A stretch of DNA of 60,738 nt from Bacteroidales bacterium UBA4230 (GTDB lineage Bacteria; Bacteroidota; Bacteroidia; Bacteroidales; UBA932). The stretch covers positions 8,094-68,831 of the forward strand of contig DGXO01000032.1 of the NCBI GenBank assembly GCA_002395605.1. The letters run 5' to 3'. This document shows positions 33,135-40,175 of the stretch, piece by piece. How positions within the stretch are numbered: the stretch's first letter is position 1; each line of letters begins with the position of its first letter. Under the pieces are notes generated by a model, which made no database searches, was not told where the DNA came from, and saw only the letters and a program-made list of their open reading frames with translations. A program made the translations under genes and the position numbers.

Positions 33135-33791
33135 CTAGAAAAGGAAGCCCAGTCCGGCGGAAATGGAGAACCACCATCTCTGCGGGACAGAATTGACATC
33201 GATATTATTGATGAACGAGTAGTGGAAGGTGGGCTTTATATTTATGGAGACTCTCCAAAGGGGTATGGACAGGGCCATGCCGAAGTCCCCGGTGAGTGAG
33301 AACCGCCCGTTTGTCTCAATGTCATCTGAAATGGTCTTCTCACCAGTGTAGAGCCCCGGTGTTATGCCGATGAAGAACTCCGATCGGCGGAAAAGTGCGT
33401 GGATGATGCTGGAGAGGATGTCCCGGCCCCAGATGATATCGCTGACGACAGCCCCCGCACCATACGCGACAGCCTGGTCAAAGGAGACCATTCCGGTCTT
33501 GTAGGCTATAGAGAGCGGGAATCCTATGTGGCTTTGGAACCCGACGGCGCTGAGCCTGTACTGGGCCCCGGCTTCCCATGCCAGGTGGCCGAAAAACCGC
33601 CTGGAGTAATCTATGCCGAAATACCTCGCGCCCCTGCCGTTGACGGACATCGGAGTGTAGAGTCCGTAATCGGCCCTGACCTCAGAGAGGGCGTAATCCG
33701 GATTGAATCTTACTATCTGCTGCGCACGGGAGGGAAGCGCGGCACCTACTAACAATACTGTTACGAATAATATGAGAATGCTCTTTTTCAT
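33135..33791 (-). CDS. Predicted outer-membrane beta-barrel protein (218 aa)
   Basis: A signal peptide (cleavage after LPSRAQ) is followed by many amphipathic strands rich in Tyr, Phe and Gly. The chain ends in ISAGLGFLF, a C-terminal aromatic typical of barrel proteins recognised by BamA. The length suggests 8-10 strands. No enzyme motif is seen. A -7 box TACCTTTG on the minus strand at 33846-33853 gives a leader of about 50 nt. Confidence 0.65.
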   Translation of the reverse strand: MKKSILILFVTVLLVGAALPSRAQQIVRFNPDYALSEVRADYGLYTPMSVNGRGARYFGIDYSRRFFGHLAWEAGAQYRLSAVGFQSHIGFPLSIAYKTGMVSFDQAVAYGAGAVVSDIIWGRDILSSIIHALFRRSEFFIGITPGLYTGEKTISDDIETNGRFSLTGDFGMALSIPLWRVSINIKPTFHYSFINNIDVNSVPQRWWFSISAGLGFLF

Positions 33792-33845
33792 TTGCCTGTC
33801 TTTTAGAAATGGCCGATGTCATGTTTCGGCCTTTTACTTATGATA

Positions 33846-33853
33846 CAAAGGTA
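33846..33853 (-). promoter_or_regulatory. -7 promoter element TACCTTTG of the barrel protein gene
   Basis: A consensus match on the minus strand upstream of the ATG at 33791. Confidence 0.5.
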
Positions 33854-33947
33854 GGTATTTTCACCATTATAGCAAAACATTGCGTCATAGGCATCAAGTA
33901 CTCGGTATGTACATGGCACGGAGTTGGCATAATACCCGGAGAATAAC

Positions 33948-33955
33948 TATCTTTG
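33948..33955 (+). promoter_or_regulatory. -7 promoter element TATCTTTG of the 40-codon gene, leaderless arrangement
   Basis: TATCTTTG, TTGTT, ATG: the 5-nt spacing again. Confidence 0.55.
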
Positions 33956-33960
33956 TTGTT

Positions 33961-34083
33961 ATGATCCGCTCATATTATTTCGAGAATGACGGAACAACCC
34001 TTGACGTAGTCTACTATAAGGGAAGGACCACATTCAAGAACAAGATTTCCCTCACTTCGCAGGCCATCAGGCACCTGAAATAG
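33961..34083 (+). CDS. Very small protein of unknown function (40 aa)
   Basis: The frame starts MIRSYYFENDGTTLDVVYYK and ends KISLTSQAIRHLK. It is a compact, beta-prone sequence without signal peptide. A consensus -7 box 5 nt upstream of the ATG supports it as a real leaderless gene. It ends 10 nt before the convergent IMPase gene. The family is not recognised. Confidence 0.5.
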   Translation: MIRSYYFENDGTTLDVVYYKGRTTFKNKISLTSQAIRHLK

Positions 34084-34093
34084 CGGCAAATCC

Positions 34094-34891
34094 CTAGAAA
34101 GGTAGTTTGTCAAGGTGCCTGCGGACGGTGCGGAGAAGCCTTTGGCAACTTTCCTCGTTGTTGGCTGCAACCACAAGCGACTGCCTGAAAGGGGAGGGCT
34201 CTTTCCCCTCGAAATCAAGGACGGTTCCACCTGCCTCCTTCAGTATCAGTAACGCTGCGGCATAGTCCCAGGGCATGAGCCTCATCTCAAAGTAGAGTTC
34301 GGCAAAACCGGCGGCCATGAGGCATAGCTCCACGGCTGCCGAACCCGTGCGGCGGACATCATTGCACTCCATGTAGAGGTCGTAGATGATGTCACTGCAC
34401 GTCTTTGCAAGGTCTTTCCTGTAGAGTGACATGGCCGTGAATAGGAGCCCTTTTTCAAACGGCCTGTCGGAAACGTGTATGGGCTTCCCGTTACAGAAAG
34501 CGCCTTTCCCTTTTTCGGCCGAATAGAGTTCTTCTCTCCACGGGCTGTAGACAACGCCTATCAGCGGCTCGCCATTTTGAACCAGTGCGACACTGATGCA
34601 GCAGTTCTCGTTGCCGCGGGAGTAATTGCACGTTCCGTCTATGGGGTCTATGACCCATACGGCCTCGTGTCCCTGGATGTCCTTCATGTCCTCCTCCTCG
34701 CAGAGGAACCCTACCTCCGGGTAGCGGTCCCTTAGTTCCCGCATGAGGAAATGCTGGACGGCAAGGTCCGATGATGTGACGATATTCTCCCGGGCGCCTT
34801 TCTCCTTCACGTCGAACCCTCCTGAGCGGTCCATGAGGGTCGCTGCGGCCCTGACGATGGCCTTGACTATCTCTATGTCAACAAACATCAT
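34094..34891 (-). CDS. Inositol monophosphatase family protein
   Basis: This 265-residue Mg-dependent phosphatase has the family's metal-site motifs: CEEED (about residue 64), WVIDPIDGTCNY (about 79-90) and WDYAAALLILKEAGG near the C-terminus. Substrates in the family include inositol phosphate, fructose-1,6-bisphosphate, 3'-phosphoadenosine 5'-phosphate and histidinol phosphate; the sequence does not choose between them. Two ATG codons in a row open the gene. The promoter lies at the edge of a 93-bp direct repeat. Confidence 0.87.
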   Translation of the reverse strand: MMFVDIEIVKAIVRAAATLMDRSGGFDVKEKGARENIVTSSDLAVQHFLMRELRDRYPEVGFLCEEEDMKDIQGHEAVWVIDPIDGTCNYSRGNENCCISVALVQNGEPLIGVVYSPWREELYSAEKGKGAFCNGKPIHVSDRPFEKGLLFTAMSLYRKDLAKTCSDIIYDLYMECNDVRRTGSAAVELCLMAAGFAELYFEMRLMPWDYAAALLILKEAGGTVLDFEGKEPSPFRQSLVVAANNEESCQRLLRTVRRHLDKLPF

Positions 34892-34901
34892 TTGTATTTC
34901 T

Positions 34902-34909
34902 CAAAATTA
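34902..34909 (-). promoter_or_regulatory. -7 promoter element TAATTTTG of the IMPase gene
   Basis: A consensus match, 10 nt before the first of two ATGs. Confidence 0.6.
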
Positions 34910-35001
34910 AGTTATTGTTCATGAATTCCAGCATGCCGAAGTCCAGGTAAGTGCTTTTTTCATAATTGGTGCAAGTTACACTTTTTCCGGGGCTTTCGCA
35001 A
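34909..35001. repeat. 93-bp direct repeat, copy 1
   Basis: The same 93 bp recurs at 36434-36526 without gaps and with only a few substitutions. Both copies contain TGTTCATGAATTCCAGCATG and GTGCAAGTTACACTTTTTCC. This copy is immediately upstream of the IMPase promoter. Confidence 0.85.
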
Positions 35002-35113
35002 CTGCGTTGTTGTCCGAAAATGTGATTTTTCGCTTGAAACGATTCCTCAAGGAGGCCGGGCATCCGGTTGGCGGGAATTAGGATGCCGTATTGTGTATTA
35101 GCAGCCTTTATGC

Positions 35114-35121
35114 TATCTTTG
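35114..35121 (+). promoter_or_regulatory. -7 promoter element TATCTTTG of the esterase gene
   Basis: A perfect consensus match with a leader of about 20 nt to the ATG at 35143. Confidence 0.65.
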
Positions 35122-35142
35122 TGTGAACCAACAGAACCCGAT

Positions 35143-36306
35143 ATGCTAAAACGATTCTTATCTTCCCTTACTACAGTCCTTCTGCCCGCAGCGCTTTTTG
35201 CCCAGCAGAATATCGGCCAAAAAACCGAGGCCGTACTTTCCCCGGAGGTTAACCCTGACTGCACTGTCACATTCCGCCTGTATGCCCCCAAAGCCCATAA
35301 AGTGGCAGTGATAGGGGACTGGGAAAACGGAGTTGCGCCCCTTACGGAAGGGGAGGGCGGCGTGTGGGAATATACCACGGCACCGCTTCCGTCAGAGCTC
35401 TATACATATCGGTTTTATGTAGACGGGCTTATCGGCCTTGATCCGGGGAATCCCTTTACCCTGAGGGATGTGGGTACAACATTCAGCTATTTCTACGTGG
35501 GTGGAGACAAGGCTTCCTATTATCAGGTTCAAGACGTTCCCCATGGCAGCGTGGAGCAGCTTTGGTATCACTCCGGCGCCACTGGAAAGGACCGGAGGCT
35601 GAGCGTATACCTTCCGGCGGCGTATGACGGCAAGAAGAAGTTTCCTGTCCTGTACCTTCTTCACGGCAGCGGCGGAGACGAAACCGCATGGCTGGAACTT
35701 GGTAAGACCGCCCGCATCATGGATAACCTCATCGCAAGGGGAGAGGCCGTTCCCATGATTGTAGTGATGCCCAACGGGAATATCGGCGCGCAGGCGGCTC
35801 CGGGAGAGACTCCCGCCAACCTTGCCTTCCGCCCCGTTATGTCAAACCAGATTCCCAGCAATTACAAAAACGGCACTTACGAAGCATCCTTCGGTGAGAT
35901 TGTGTCCTTCATAGACGGCAGGTACAAGACCGTGCGCAACCGCCAGTCAAGGGCCGTTGCGGGCCTGTCCATGGGTGGATTCCACTCCCTGTACATATCC
36001 CTGAACCACCCGGACCTCTTCTCCTGGACCGGACTTTTCTCTGCAGGGCTGGTGCCCCAGTTCACCTCCGACCTTGATGTTTACAGTAGCCGTGAAGCCA
36101 AGCTAAAGGCCTACGAAAAGAAGGGTTGCAACCTGTTCTGGATTGCAATCGGCAAGGAAGATTTCCTCTATGAAGTGAACAAGGATTTCCGCGGGGAACT
36201 GGATAGCATAGGGTTCCCCTATGAGTATCACGAATCCTCCCGCGGCCATCTGTGGTGCAACTGGCGCCAGTACATGCTGCTATTTGTGCCCAAGTTGTTC
36301 AAATAA
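35143..36306 (+). CDS. Secreted alpha/beta-hydrolase esterase (CE1/esterase D family) with N-terminal E-set domain
   Basis: This 387-residue protein has a signal peptide (cleavage after ALFAQ), a CBM48-like beta-sandwich (about 25-115; VTFRLYAPKAHKVAVIGDW) and a CE1-type hydrolase. Its nucleophile elbow is GLSMGGFHS; LYLLHGSGGDETAW holds the oxyanion region and the catalytic His is in ESSRGHLWCNWR. Relatives cleave acetyl or feruloyl groups from plant xylan. The ATG at 35143 fits the promoter and the signal peptide. A 93-bp direct repeat flanks the gene on both sides. Confidence 0.85.
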   Translation: MLKRFLSSLTTVLLPAALFAQQNIGQKTEAVLSPEVNPDCTVTFRLYAPKAHKVAVIGDWENGVAPLTEGEGGVWEYTTAPLPSELYTYRFYVDGLIGLDPGNPFTLRDVGTTFSYFYVGGDKASYYQVQDVPHGSVEQLWYHSGATGKDRRLSVYLPAAYDGKKKFPVLYLLHGSGGDETAWLELGKTARIMDNLIARGEAVPMIVVMPNGNIGAQAAPGETPANLAFRPVMSNQIPSNYKNGTYEASFGEIVSFIDGRYKTVRNRQSRAVAGLSMGGFHSLYISLNHPDLFSWTGLFSAGLVPQFTSDLDVYSSREAKLKAYEKKGCNLFWIAIGKEDFLYEVNKDFRGELDSIGFPYEYHESSRGHLWCNWRQYMLLFVPKLFK

Positions 36307-36433
36307 GGGGTTTTAAAGATACGAAATCTTACGGGTTCGATTTTGATTCCCGCCGCCTTGCAAACATCAATGCATTCTAGTGTAAACAATTATATTGTGA
36401 TGAGATATGAACGTTGATATTTGATTTTAATTC

Positions 36434-36526
36434 AAGTTATTGTTCATGAATTCCAGCATGCCGAAGTTCGGGTAAGTGCTTTTTTCATAATTGGTGCAAG
36501 TTACACTTTTTCCGTCGTTTCCGCAA
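36434..36526. repeat. 93-bp direct repeat, copy 2
   Basis: A gap-free match to 34909-35001. Differences are clustered at GTTCGGG and at the right end (CCGTCGTTTCC). Confidence 0.85.
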
Positions 36527-36715
36527 GAAGGAAGCTTAACGGATCATGTCCAAAACCCTGTGTAAACTGTCTGCCACATCTTTGCATCAACATCCTTTTG
36601 TAAATGCAAAGGTATACGGTCAACGTAAGCATGTCAAGACGTAACTGCGGAGACGCTTTCTTTGTAATGCCGTCATGGTGATAGCTAATATCTTGATAAT
36701 CTGTAGCTTATGGAG

Positions 36716-36745
36716 TTCTTTGGGATTATCTATAATCCCAAAGAA
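36716..36745. repeat. Perfect 14-bp inverted repeat
   Basis: TTCTTTGGGATTAT and ATAATCCCAAAGAA are separated by only 2 nt. It could form a hairpin or be a protein-binding dyad; there is no U-tract. Confidence 0.6.
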
Positions 36746-36796
36746 TCCGGTAATTAGTTAACTGTCAACTGTTTAACTGGCACCAACTTCCCGTTT

Positions 36797-37036
36797 GGAC
36801 CAGGTCCAACAGCCTCCTCGGTACCGGCCGTACACATTTCAGGGCGTTTTTGTTCGCGTTGAGAACCTGCCGGTACTGACCGTACACGTTTCAGGACATT
36901 TCCGTGTACAGTGAGTCCCCGGCGGTACTGGCCGAACACGTTTCAAGGCGTTTTCGTGTACAGTGAGTCCCTGGCGGTACTGACCGTACACGTTTCAAGG
37001 CATTTCTGTGTACAGTGAGTACCCAGTGGTACTTGG
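36797..37036. repeat. Hairpin repeat array, locus B (52-bp period)
   Basis: The head palindrome GGACCAGGTCC (36797-36807) is followed by units starting with GGTAC at 36820, 36872, 36924, 36976 and a truncated one at 37028, an exact 52-bp spacing. A typical unit reads GGTACTGACCGTACACG, about 14 nt, then GTGTACAGTGAGTACC, so the ends pair. It lies between convergent genes, like locus A. Confidence 0.88.
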
Positions 37037-37039
37037 ATT

Positions 37040-37074
37040 GGGCGAGGTTGGTTTTAGTTTGACCAACCTCGCCC
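37040..37074. repeat. 12-bp-stem hairpin at the end of array B
   Basis: GGGCGAGGTTGG (37040-37051) pairs perfectly with CCAACCTCGCCC (37063-37074) around an 11-nt loop. It is 22 nt past the stop of the minus-strand gene 37097-37612, so it may end that transcript, though no U-tract follows. Confidence 0.6.
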
Positions 37075-37096
37075 AGGTGAGTGAAATTAAACACAT

Positions 37097-37612
37097 TCAG
37101 CCGACCCTCCCGAACCTCCAGGCCCTCATGCTCGCATAGCTCTCGGAGAACTCCCGCTCTGTAATCTGGTCGTCCAGCGTGAAGAAGTGGTAGTGACCCT
37201 CAAGGTCGCTGCCCTTGTAACGGTTCCGGAGGAACTCGTCCTTCAGGGCCAGTCTTACGCATTGCCTATGCATGGAGAGGAACCTGTAAAGGAGCGGAAG
37301 GGCGGGGAAGTCGCAGGCTTCTCCCTGGAGCCAGAGCTCGTCCGAGCACCAGGCGCAGACCATGGCTGCATTCCGGTATTCCTCGTAGGCTTCCCTTGGG
37401 TATCCCACACTAAGAAGGAACCTAGCGAACCTCTCGTGGGCCCGGCTACGGGCAAGGAGCCATCCTATCTCGTCCTCCACGTCTTCCCACTGGGCTTCCA
37501 GCTGCTCGATCCTTGCCTTGTAGGGTTCGGCCGCAATATTTACAAGGGAGGGAACCATGCGGAGATTGCCGTTCTCCGTCCAGGCAACAAGCGTGTAGTT
37601 TTTGCTTGACAT
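37097..37612 (-). CDS. Hypothetical protein (171 aa)
   Basis: This soluble, mainly helical protein has a beta N-terminus (NYTLVAWTENGNLRMVPS) and then a charged helical body with several Trp and Cys residues (MVCAWCSDELWLQGEACDFP). A TPR-like pair of helices is possible (RFARFLLSVGYPREAYEEYRNAA). There is no signal peptide. It is preceded by an unusual structured leader of about 120 nt and followed by the hairpin array. The family is not recognised. Confidence 0.65.
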   Translation of the reverse strand: MSSKNYTLVAWTENGNLRMVPSLVNIAAEPYKARIEQLEAQWEDVEDEIGWLLARSRAHERFARFLLSVGYPREAYEEYRNAAMVCAWCSDELWLQGEACDFPALPLLYRFLSMHRQCVRLALKDEFLRNRYKGSDLEGHYHFFTLDDQITEREFSESYASMRAWRFGRVG

Positions 37613-37618
37613 AAATAA

Positions 37619-37721
37619 ACAGTATTATAAAGATCGAATCCCGGGTCCCCGGCCCACGAGGGTGCAATACCCCTTGAGCGCAATGCTCAGTGGCACCTTC
37701 GCCCGGATTTCATAATACTGT
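37619..37721 (-). ncRNA. Rod-shaped structured leader upstream of the 171-aa gene
   Basis: The outer 10 bp (ACAGTATTAT/ATAATACTGT) are perfect. Inside are an 8-bp helix with one bulge (37637-37645 with 37702-37709), a 9-bp helix (37657-37665 with 37693-37701) and a 5-bp tip (TGAGC/GCTCA). It lies between a -7 box at 37740-37747 and the ATG at 37612, so it should be transcribed. It could be a cis-regulatory RNA or an inserted palindromic element. Confidence 0.45.
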
Positions 37722-37739
37722 CAATGGAATAATCTACGG

Positions 37740-37747
37740 CAAAGGTA
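37740..37747 (-). promoter_or_regulatory. -7 promoter element TACCTTTG before the structured leader
   Basis: A consensus match on the minus strand, giving a leader of about 125 nt. Confidence 0.55.
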
Positions 37748-37836
37748 GCGAAAAAGTTTGAATTACAAGTGAATTTCGGCCAAAATGTCAGTAAATCCCA
37801 CGAGAGGACCGAGATTTGCATAGGAGAGGGAAAACG

Positions 37837-38550
37837 ATGATTATGGGTTTCACTAAATGGCTGACAGGTTTACTTGGCTGGGTGGTATTGGGCCCTATAG
37901 GCGGGCTTCTTGGCTTCCTGTACGGGATGGCGTTGGAGAAGGGTGGAGCGCGCACCTACAGCGCCACCGAGCAACGGAATTCCTTCTTCGTGTCACTTCT
38001 GGTGCTATCCTCCGCCATCATAAAGGCCGATGGAAAGACTCACCCCAAGGAGATAGACATGGTGAAGGACTTCGTGCGCCGGAACTTCGGCGAAAGCGCC
38101 GTCCAGGATGCCGTCCAGATTCTTGAGAAGCTCCAAAACCAGCAGGTGAATATCTACGAGGTAGGCCCGCAGATTGCCCGCTACATGAACTACTCCCAGC
38201 GGATCCAGCTCTTCCATTACCTTGTGCAGCTCGCCATCGCGGACGGCCAGTTTGATGGGAGCGAAAAGTCTGTCCTGGAGGCTATAGGAACAACCATCAG
38301 CCTTTCGGCCTCAGATGCAGCTTCCGTGATTGCAATGTTCTACAAGGAGACGGATTCGGCCTATGCAGTGCTGGAAATTGACCCCTCGGCAACGGACGAC
38401 GAAGTCCGGCAGGCGTATCGCAGGATGGCCATGAAAAACCACCCCGACAAAGTTGCAACCCTTGGACCGGAGGTACAGAAAGCGGCCGAAGAAAAGTTCC
38501 GTCAGATTCAGGAAGCCTACGAGACCATCAAGAAAGAAAGGGGATTATGA
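37837..38550 (+). CDS. DjlA-like TerB/DnaJ-domain protein
   Basis: This 237-residue protein has a Gly-rich hydrophobic N-terminus (about 5-30, likely a membrane anchor), a TerB-like helical domain (about 45-160; IIKADGKTHPKEIDMVKDF and LAIADGQFDGSE) and a C-terminal J domain with the HPD motif in MKNHPDK. J proteins stimulate Hsp70 ATPase. The ATG at 37837 is preferred because AGGAGAGG lies upstream of it. The next gene starts inside its stop (ATGA). Confidence 0.82.
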   Translation: MIMGFTKWLTGLLGWVVLGPIGGLLGFLYGMALEKGGARTYSATEQRNSFFVSLLVLSSAIIKADGKTHPKEIDMVKDFVRRNFGESAVQDAVQILEKLQNQQVNIYEVGPQIARYMNYSQRIQLFHYLVQLAIADGQFDGSEKSVLEAIGTTISLSASDAASVIAMFYKETDSAYAVLEIDPSATDDEVRQAYRRMAMKNHPDKVATLGPEVQKAAEEKFRQIQEAYETIKKERGL

Positions 38551-39119
38551 CCGAAAAAGAGAAAATGCTAAGCGGACAGGTCTACAATGCCGCAGACCCG
38601 CTCCTTCTGGACGAACTTGCCCAGGCAAGGCTCCTTGTGAGGCGTTACAATGACCTTCAGCCTTCGGAAACCGGGAAGATGAAGGAGATTCTCCGGAGCC
38701 TTCTTGGCGGCATGGCTGATGATGAGGCCATCATCAACCAGCCGTTCCGCTGCGACTACGGGAAGCAGATTCGTATCGGGAAACGCTTCTTTGCAAATTT
38801 CGGCTTCACAGTGCTTGATGAGGCTCCGGTAACAATAGGGGACGACTGTTTCATCGGCCCCAATGTGAGTATTTATACGGCGTGTCACAGCACGGATCCC
38901 GTAGAACGCAGGAGCCGCAATGAGTGGGCCGAACCTGTCACGATAGGGAATGATGTGTGGATTGGCGGAAGCGTCACCATCCTGCCGGGTGTCACCATAG
39001 GCGACGGCGTTACCATAGGTGCCGGCTCCGTGGTTATAAAGGACATCCCTTCCGGCGTGGTAGCTGTGGGAAATCCCTGCCGGGTAATAAACAAACTTGC
39101 TACACAGATTATAGATTAG
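38547..39119 (+). CDS. Sugar O-acetyltransferase (maltose/galactoside acetyltransferase family)
   Basis: This 190-residue left-handed beta-helix acetyltransferase has an N-terminal helical Mac domain (EKMLSGQVYNAADPLLLDE) followed by hexapeptide repeats (VTIGDDCFIGPNVSIYTACHSTD, with the catalytic His, and VTIGNDVWIGGSVTILPGVTIG). It transfers acetyl from acetyl-CoA to a sugar. It is translationally coupled to the J-domain gene and followed 2 nt later by ridA. Confidence 0.9.
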   Translation: MTEKEKMLSGQVYNAADPLLLDELAQARLLVRRYNDLQPSETGKMKEILRSLLGGMADDEAIINQPFRCDYGKQIRIGKRFFANFGFTVLDEAPVTIGDDCFIGPNVSIYTACHSTDPVERRSRNEWAEPVTIGNDVWIGGSVTILPGVTIGDGVTIGAGSVVIKDIPSGVVAVGNPCRVINKLATQIID

Positions 39120-39121
39120 AT

Positions 39122-39502
39122 ATGACTTCAATTGAAACCACTAAGGCTCCTGGGGCTATCGGCCCTTACAGCCAGGCCGTTGACAGCGGCGCAGGACTTG
39201 TTTTTGTTTCAGGACAGCTTCCCATCGACCCTTCCACGGGTGCCTTCCCGGAAGGAGGAGTGAAGGATCAGACGCGTCAGAGTCTCCTTAATGCATCGGC
39301 CATCCTTGAGGCCGCCGGCCTATCCCTTGCCAGCGTTGTAAAGACAACGGTATTTCTGGCCGATATGGCCGACTTCGCCGCGATGAACGAGGTCTACGCC
39401 CAGTTTTTCAAGGCCCCGTTCCCTGCAAGGAGCGCCGTGGCTGTGAAGACCCTTCCTAAGGGCGCCCTTGTAGAGATTGAATGCATTGCCACTGCAAAAT
39501 AA
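39122..39502 (+). CDS. ridA: RidA family enamine/imine deaminase
   Basis: This 126-residue trimeric protein hydrolyses reactive 2-aminoacrylate and related imines made by PLP enzymes. Family marks are APGAIGPYSQAV, FVSGQLPIDP, the substrate-binding Arg in FPARSAV and VEIECIA near the C-terminus. It starts 2 nt after the acetyltransferase stop. Confidence 0.94.
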   Translation: MTSIETTKAPGAIGPYSQAVDSGAGLVFVSGQLPIDPSTGAFPEGGVKDQTRQSLLNASAILEAAGLSLASVVKTTVFLADMADFAAMNEVYAQFFKAPFPARSAVAVKTLPKGALVEIECIATAK

Positions 39503-39510
39503 CCCTAATT

Positions 39511-40068
39511 ATGGACTACAAGACCCTTGATTCCCTCCGCGGAAGGGACATTATCCTCTTCGTTGCAGACCATGACGAGATCTCCGCGTCCGACGTCCGT
39601 TTTCCCGTTGTCTATACCGGCATGGGGAAGTTGCGTATGTACAGTGCCCTGGTGAAATGGTATGAGTCGCGGCAGCATGACATAAAGCCCATCATCCTCA
39701 ACATAGGAAGTGCTGGATCGGCCAAATACCCCATAGGAGAGATAGTGAACGTGGGTAGCTTTGTCAACGGAGGCAGCGAGCTCATCTATGACCGTATAGA
39801 CCTTCCTGTAGGGGGGGCTACGGTGTTCTCCGGCGATTACTTCATGAGCACTCAGACCTTCCCTCCGGAACAGGTGAAGGTCCTTTCCGGGCAATACGAC
39901 CTCTTTGACATGGAGGCTTACGCTGCCGCCCTGTTCTGCAAGGAGAGAGGTCTTCCTTTCTACTGCCTGAAGGCGGTCTCCGACAACCTTGACGGAACGC
40001 TCAAGGACTGGAGGGGCATCCTCGGGAACATCAGGGAGAAATTCGTGGAACTGCTCAAAACACTGTAA
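39511..40068 (+). CDS. Nucleoside phosphorylase superfamily protein (MTA/SAH nucleosidase-like)
   Basis: This 185-residue protein keeps core elements of the PNP/UDP family: VVYTGMGKLRMYSAL, NIGSAGS, FDMEAYAAALFC with the ribose-binding Glu, and LKAVSDNLDG with the catalytic Asp. It is shorter than MTA/SAH nucleosidase (about 230). It may cleave methylthioadenosine or S-adenosylhomocysteine. The ATG at 39511 is chosen; the longer frame starts inside ridA. Confidence 0.8.
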   Translation: MDYKTLDSLRGRDIILFVADHDEISASDVRFPVVYTGMGKLRMYSALVKWYESRQHDIKPIILNIGSAGSAKYPIGEIVNVGSFVNGGSELIYDRIDLPVGGATVFSGDYFMSTQTFPPEQVKVLSGQYDLFDMEAYAAALFCKERGLPFYCLKAVSDNLDGTLKDWRGILGNIREKFVELLKTL

Positions 40069-40112
40069 CTGCTGCGTGACCGGGCTCACAAAGCTTTTTG
40101 TGGGCGTTCCTG

Positions 40113-40129
40113 CAGATTTGTCAAATCTG
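40113..40129. promoter_or_regulatory. Perfect 8-bp dyad, possible operator
   Basis: CAGATTTG-T-CAAATCTG is a perfect inverted repeat with one central base, 46 nt before the yqeY-like start. It could bind a dimeric regulator, or it may be a chance palindrome next to the GCTCACAAAG/CTTTTTGTGGGC stem-loop at 40084-40104. Confidence 0.35.
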
Positions 40130-40175
40130 AAGACGGGGATAGAATGCTATTTAGACAATAATAAAATAATCAGCA

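Larger units (their letters stand above)
36307..37096. other. 790-bp intergenic region filled with repeats
   Basis: No convincing gene is present. From left to right it holds copy 2 of the 93-bp repeat, a minus-strand -7 box (TACCTTTG, 36607-36614) before a 30-codon frame (36501-36593), a perfect 14-bp inverted repeat (36716-36745), the 52-bp hairpin array of locus B, and a 12-bp-stem hairpin (37040-37074). Open frames on the minus strand across the array are by-products of the repeat. Confidence 0.7.

Noticed and set aside
34878..35378. Open frame on the minus strand over the esterase gene start
   Set aside because: It overlaps the esterase coding sequence and its promoter, and the 93-bp repeat forms its 3' part.
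36797..37036. CRISPR array
   Set aside because: The 52-bp units follow each other without unique spacers, and no cas genes are in the window; the whole unit repeats and is self-complementary.
36754..37094. Minus-strand open frames across the hairpin array
   Set aside because: Their sequence is dictated by the 52-bp repeat (52 is not a multiple of 3, so each unit is read in a different frame) and they have no promoter.
37630..37700. tRNA-like or tmRNA-like gene in the structured leader
   Set aside because: The GGGATTCGATC stretch looks like a T-arm at first sight, but no acceptor, D-arm or anticodon arm can be folded; a single rod fits better.
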